The notes beneath the pieces are model-generated. The model worked only from the letters and a program-made list of their open reading frames with translations, was not told the origin of the DNA and searched no databases. Source: Albitalea sp966211955 (GTDB lineage: Bacteria; Pseudomonadota; Gammaproteobacteria; Burkholderiales; Burkholderiaceae_C). Taken from it: a DNA stretch of 64,000 nucleotides. Shown here piece by piece: positions 61,477-64,000 of the stretch. The DNA lies in NCBI GenBank assembly GCA_966211955.1, contig CBIHOF010000004.1:186001-250000 (forward strand), written 5' to 3'. A program made the translations under genes and the position numbers. The stretch's first letter is position 1. Each line of letters opens with the position of its first letter.

Positions 61477-62313
61477 TCAGCCTGCGGCCCGCTTCGACAC
61501 CAGGCTCGGGACTCGCTTGGCGGCGGTACGCACGTGCGTGGCGTAGAGCGTGAGCCCGGTGAACGACAAGCCGCCCACCAGGTTGCCCAGCACGGTGGGG
61601 ATCTCGTTCCACAGCAGGTAGTCCATCCACGAGAAGTGCGCGCCAAGCAGCAAGCCCGAAGGGAACAGGAACATGTTGACGATCGAGTGCTCGAACACCA
61701 TGTAGAAGAACAGCATGATCGGCATCCACATCGCGATCACCTTGCCGCTCACGTGCGTGGAGATCATCGCGCCGACGACGCCGGTGGACACCATCCAGTT
61801 GCACAGCATGCCGCGCACGAACAGCGTCAGCATGCCGGCGGCGCCGTACTTGGCGTAGCCCAGCGTCCGGTTCTCGCCGATCACGCCGATGGCCTTGCCC
61901 ACCGCATTGGGCTCGGTGGAGAAGCCGTAGGTGACGTAGATCGCCATCATCACGGCCACCGTGAATGCGCCGGCGAAGTTGCCGATGAACACCAGCCCCC
62001 AGTTGCGCAGCACACCCTTGAGCGTGACACCCGGCCGCTTGTCGATCAAGGCCAGCGGCGTCAGCACGAACACACCGGTGAGCAGGTCGAAACCCAGCAG
62101 GTACAAGATGCAAAAGCCCACCGGGAAGAGCACCGCGCCGAGCAGCGGCTGGCCCGTCTGCACGTTGATGGTCACCGAGAACCAGGCGGCCAGTGCGAGG
62201 ATGGCGCCGGCCATGTAGGCCCGGATCACCGTGTCGCGTGTCGCCATGAAGACCTTGGATTCGCCCGCGTCCACCATCTTGGTCACGAACTCAGAAGGCA
62301 CCAGATAAGCCAT
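61477..62313 (-). CDS. Formate/nitrite channel, FocA/NirC family
   Basis: The 278-residue membrane protein has six helices and the FNT signatures AYMAGAILALAAWFSVTIN, NWGLVFIGNFAGAFTVAVMM and VRGMLCNWMV, plus FEHSIVNMFLFPSGLLLGAH with the conserved histidine. It transports formate or nitrite; with a kinase-phosphatase neighbour nitrite or nitrate-linked use is likely, though the FDH locus in this window could use formate. ATG 62313 has GGGGAC upstream. The kinase gene lies 60 bp downstream on the same strand. Confidence 0.92.
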   Translation of the reverse strand: MAYLVPSEFVTKMVDAGESKVFMATRDTVIRAYMAGAILALAAWFSVTINVQTGQPLLGAVLFPVGFCILYLLGFDLLTGVFVLTPLALIDKRPGVTLKGVLRNWGLVFIGNFAGAFTVAVMMAIYVTYGFSTEPNAVGKAIGVIGENRTLGYAKYGAAGMLTLFVRGMLCNWMVSTGVVGAMISTHVSGKVIAMWMPIMLFFYMVFEHSIVNMFLFPSGLLLGAHFSWMDYLLWNEIPTVLGNLVGGLSFTGLTLYATHVRTAAKRVPSLVSKRAAG

Positions 62314-62631
62314 GTTGTCCCCACAAGGAATTTTTGAATCGATCGACGCCTGACGTTTCAGGTCGACCGATCGGCTTGCAAGTTGCGGGCCATTGGTGCA
62401 CCCCTGATGGGCAAGGCTTGCCCGCTCTTGGGGCGATGCACCGGGCGCGAAACCGCGCGGAACATGTCGGCGCATCGATGCACCAGAAGATTGAGCGACG
62501 CCTTGTTGTGGTGCGGCTGTTGCGCTCGATTCACGGGTGCTGATGGCCGACTTCGCCGCAGTGGGGACTGGATATATGCTTGCCTTCGCAAACAACAACG
62601 CACGGCATCTTGCCGGCACGTCGGAGGGAAC
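62314..62631. promoter_or_regulatory. Divergent region with hairpin upstream of the formate/nitrite channel gene
   Basis: This 318-bp gap holds no believable gene. Next to the channel start lies an imperfect stem-loop: CCTGA-CGTT-TCAGG (62349-62362), extended by CGATCGA-type arms to about 62374. It could be an operator or a 5'-leader structure. The other end has GGAGGG directly before ATG 62632. No clear promoter boxes were resolved. Confidence 0.4.
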
Positions 62632-63762
62632 ATGAACCGTCGCCAACTCGTGCGCAGCGCCGCCGCGGCCTGCATCGCCGGTGTTGCCACCGCAGCACGC
62701 CCGCAAAGCGCAAAGATCGTCCTCGGGCAGTCAGCCCCATTCAGCGGCCCGGCGAGTGCACTGGGCGAGCAGTTCAGGAAGGGGGCCCTGCTGCAATTCG
62801 ACCGGGTCAACGCACACGGCGGCATGGGCGGACGCAACATCGAATTGCAAAGCCTCGATGACGGCTACGAGCCTGACCGCTGTGCCGCCAATACCAGGAA
62901 GCACATCGAAGGCGGCGTGACGGCACTCTTCGGCTACATCGGCACGCCGACGAGCCTGGCCGCGCTGCCTCTGGCGGTCAACGCGAAGCTGCCTTTCATT
63001 GCCCCCTTCACCGGCGCGCAGGCGCTGCGCGAGCCCTTCCATCGGCAGTCGTTTCATCTTCGTGCTTCGTACTACGACGAGACCGCGGAAATCGTCAAGC
63101 AACTCATTGCGGTGGGCATTCACCGCATCGGCGTGTTCTACCAGAACGACAGCTATGGCAAGGCGGGGCTCGAAGGCGTGACGCGCGCGCTCAAGCCGCA
63201 GAACCTCGCGCCCACGGGGCTCGGCACGGTGGAGAGAAACACCGTGGACATCGACGCCGCAGTCAAGACGATCCTCGCGGAAAAACCCGACGCGATCGTG
63301 CAGATCAGCGCCTATCGGGCTTGCGCGGCGTTCATCCGCGCCGCGCGCAAGGCTGGCTTCGGCGGCACCTTCTACAACGTGTCCTTCGTCGGCACGCAGG
63401 CATTGGCGCGCGAGCTCGGCGTGGATGCCCGCGGCGTGGTGGTGAGCCAGGTGATGCCATTCCCCTTCACCGCACTCACGCCGCTGTCCAGCGAATACCT
63501 GGCTGCCGGCCGCAACGCCGAGGGCGAGAAGTTCGATCCGAACTACAGCAGCATGGAAGGCTTCGTGGCGGCCAAGATGTTTGTCGAAGCAGCACGGCGC
63601 GCCGGCAACCACCTGAGCCCCGAGGGGTTGGTCGGCGCGCTCGAATCGATGCATGATTTCAACCTCGGCGGCTTCTTCGTGGACTTCAACGCCACCAAGC
63701 ACACGGGCTCGAAGTTTGTGGAGCTGACCATCTTGCAAGAAGACGGGCGCGTTCGGCGCTGA
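62632..63762 (+). CDS. ABC-type branched-chain amino-acid substrate-binding protein
   Basis: The 376-residue protein begins MNRRQLVRSAAAACIAGVAT, an export signal with a twin-arginine-like RR, then the LivJ-type fold KIVLGQSAPFSGPASALGEQ and later IHRIGVFYQNDSYGKAGLEG. GGAGGG supports ATG 62632. No permease genes are adjacent within the window, so it may be an orphan binding or sensing protein. It shows the same end motif (DGR-R) as the catabolic island protein at 47232 and looks like a distant paralogue. Confidence 0.88.
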   Translation: MNRRQLVRSAAAACIAGVATAARPQSAKIVLGQSAPFSGPASALGEQFRKGALLQFDRVNAHGGMGGRNIELQSLDDGYEPDRCAANTRKHIEGGVTALFGYIGTPTSLAALPLAVNAKLPFIAPFTGAQALREPFHRQSFHLRASYYDETAEIVKQLIAVGIHRIGVFYQNDSYGKAGLEGVTRALKPQNLAPTGLGTVERNTVDIDAAVKTILAEKPDAIVQISAYRACAAFIRAARKAGFGGTFYNVSFVGTQALARELGVDARGVVVSQVMPFPFTALTPLSSEYLAAGRNAEGEKFDPNYSSMEGFVAAKMFVEAARRAGNHLSPEGLVGALESMHDFNLGGFFVDFNATKHTGSKFVELTILQEDGRVRR

Positions 63763-63779
63763 GCCAGGTTGTCAGGCAA

Positions 63780-64000
63780 ATGTCACAGTTTCGAGTTAGG
63801 TCTTCCATTCGCCTGCACATGATCGGTGCAGTCATCTTCGCAGGCGCGAACGCCGCGACAGCCCAGGTTGTTCCGGACGAGAGAACCGTCGCGTACTTCA
63901 GCTCGAAGCCCTATGCCGAAGCGATCATCATGATGGGACTTATTCTCGACAAGGAAGTTTTGGGCAAGGCGCGGTGCGAAGGTTCTTACGGTTTCGATCC
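63780..64000 (+). CDS. Putative exported protein, 5' part only
   Basis: An open frame from ATG 63780 to the window end encodes a signal-peptide-like start (MSQFRVRSSIRLHMIGAVIF, ending ATAQ) and a soluble start VVPDERTVAYFSSKPYAEAI. ATG 63819 is an alternative start. No ribosome site is strong. The sequence is less GC-rich than its neighbours. No family is recognised and the gene is cut by the window edge. Confidence 0.5.
   Translation, partial: MSQFRVRSSIRLHMIGAVIFAGANAATAQVVPDERTVAYFSSKPYAEAIIMMGLILDKEVLGKARCEGSYGFD

Noticed and set aside
1..64000. CRISPR arrays, rRNA, tRNA, intact insertion sequences
   Set aside because: No regularly spaced repeats, no recognisable RNA genes and no transposase ORF were seen on reading the window.

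Overview
The window is about 64 kb of uniformly GC-rich (roughly two thirds or more G+C), densely packed DNA. Gene content points to a betaproteobacterium of the order Burkholderiales: a Kdo-hydroxylase family gene, a DUF3305/DUF3306-containing formate dehydrogenase locus, DUF1302/DUF1329 envelope proteins and Burkholderiales-type intergenic hairpin repeats. I cannot name the genus from sequence alone.

Layout. 1-5.7 kb: the 5' end of an unknown coiled-coil gene (minus), a CYTH-CHAD phosphate-binding protein, and a compact TelA - TerD - unknown - TerF-type VWA stress cassette. 5.7-10.4 kb: a SulP transporter, a small CopG-like protein, a YoaK-type membrane protein, a spermidine-synthase-fold methyltransferase and a Kdo hydroxylase. 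10.4-13.7 kb: metG, divergent from apbC. 13.7-24.7 kb: a membrane-bound, periplasm-facing molybdenum formate dehydrogenase locus (DUF3305, DUF3306, polyferredoxin, TorD-like chaperone, TAT-signal small protein, catalytic, 4Fe-4S and cytochrome b subunits, plus two small exported proteins), interrupted by one oppositely oriented lipoprotein gene. 24.7-27.9 kb: two more lipoproteins with a CGGGG start, a small DUF6582-like protein and a DnaQ-type exonuclease. 28.0-33.7 kb: a polyamine-type ABC importer operon with its GntR regulator and an Asp/Glu/hydantoin racemase homologue that lacks one catalytic cysteine.

34.1-55.6 kb: a catabolic island. A TetR and a divergent LysR regulator precede a ~19 kb, translationally coupled operon: two flavin monooxygenases, a frameshifted EthD protein, a type I extradiol (VOC) dioxygenase, a DUF1302 outer-membrane protein, a DUF1329 protein, a Ycf48-like propeller, an RND/MMPL transporter, a Rieske oxygenase with its own Rieske ferredoxin, an ABC-type binding protein, a C-C-type alpha/beta hydrolase, an SMP-30 lactonase, a FAH-family hydrolase, a cyclase-family hydrolase, an SDR dehydrogenase and an MFS carrier. 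It reads as a complete ring-hydroxylation, meta-cleavage and hydrolysis route for an unidentified, probably hydrophobic aromatic compound. Gene remnants sit at both edges (33.7-35.0 kb and 54.8-55.6 kb), which suggests acquisition or rearrangement.

55.6-59.4 kb: a TetR regulator divergent from a MacB/LolCDE-like ABC ATPase and FtsX permease, with a palindromic operator between them. 59.4-64 kb: an AT-rich island, a fused PP2C phosphatase/Ser-Thr kinase next to a formate/nitrite channel, a second branched-chain-type binding protein, and the truncated start of an exported protein. No rRNA, tRNA, CRISPR array or intact insertion sequence was seen.

The strongest candidates for something undescribed are the catabolic island and its envelope module, the in-frame inverted-repeat (REPIN-like) element inside the DUF3306 gene, and the compact TelA/TerD/VWA cassette with its unknown partner.
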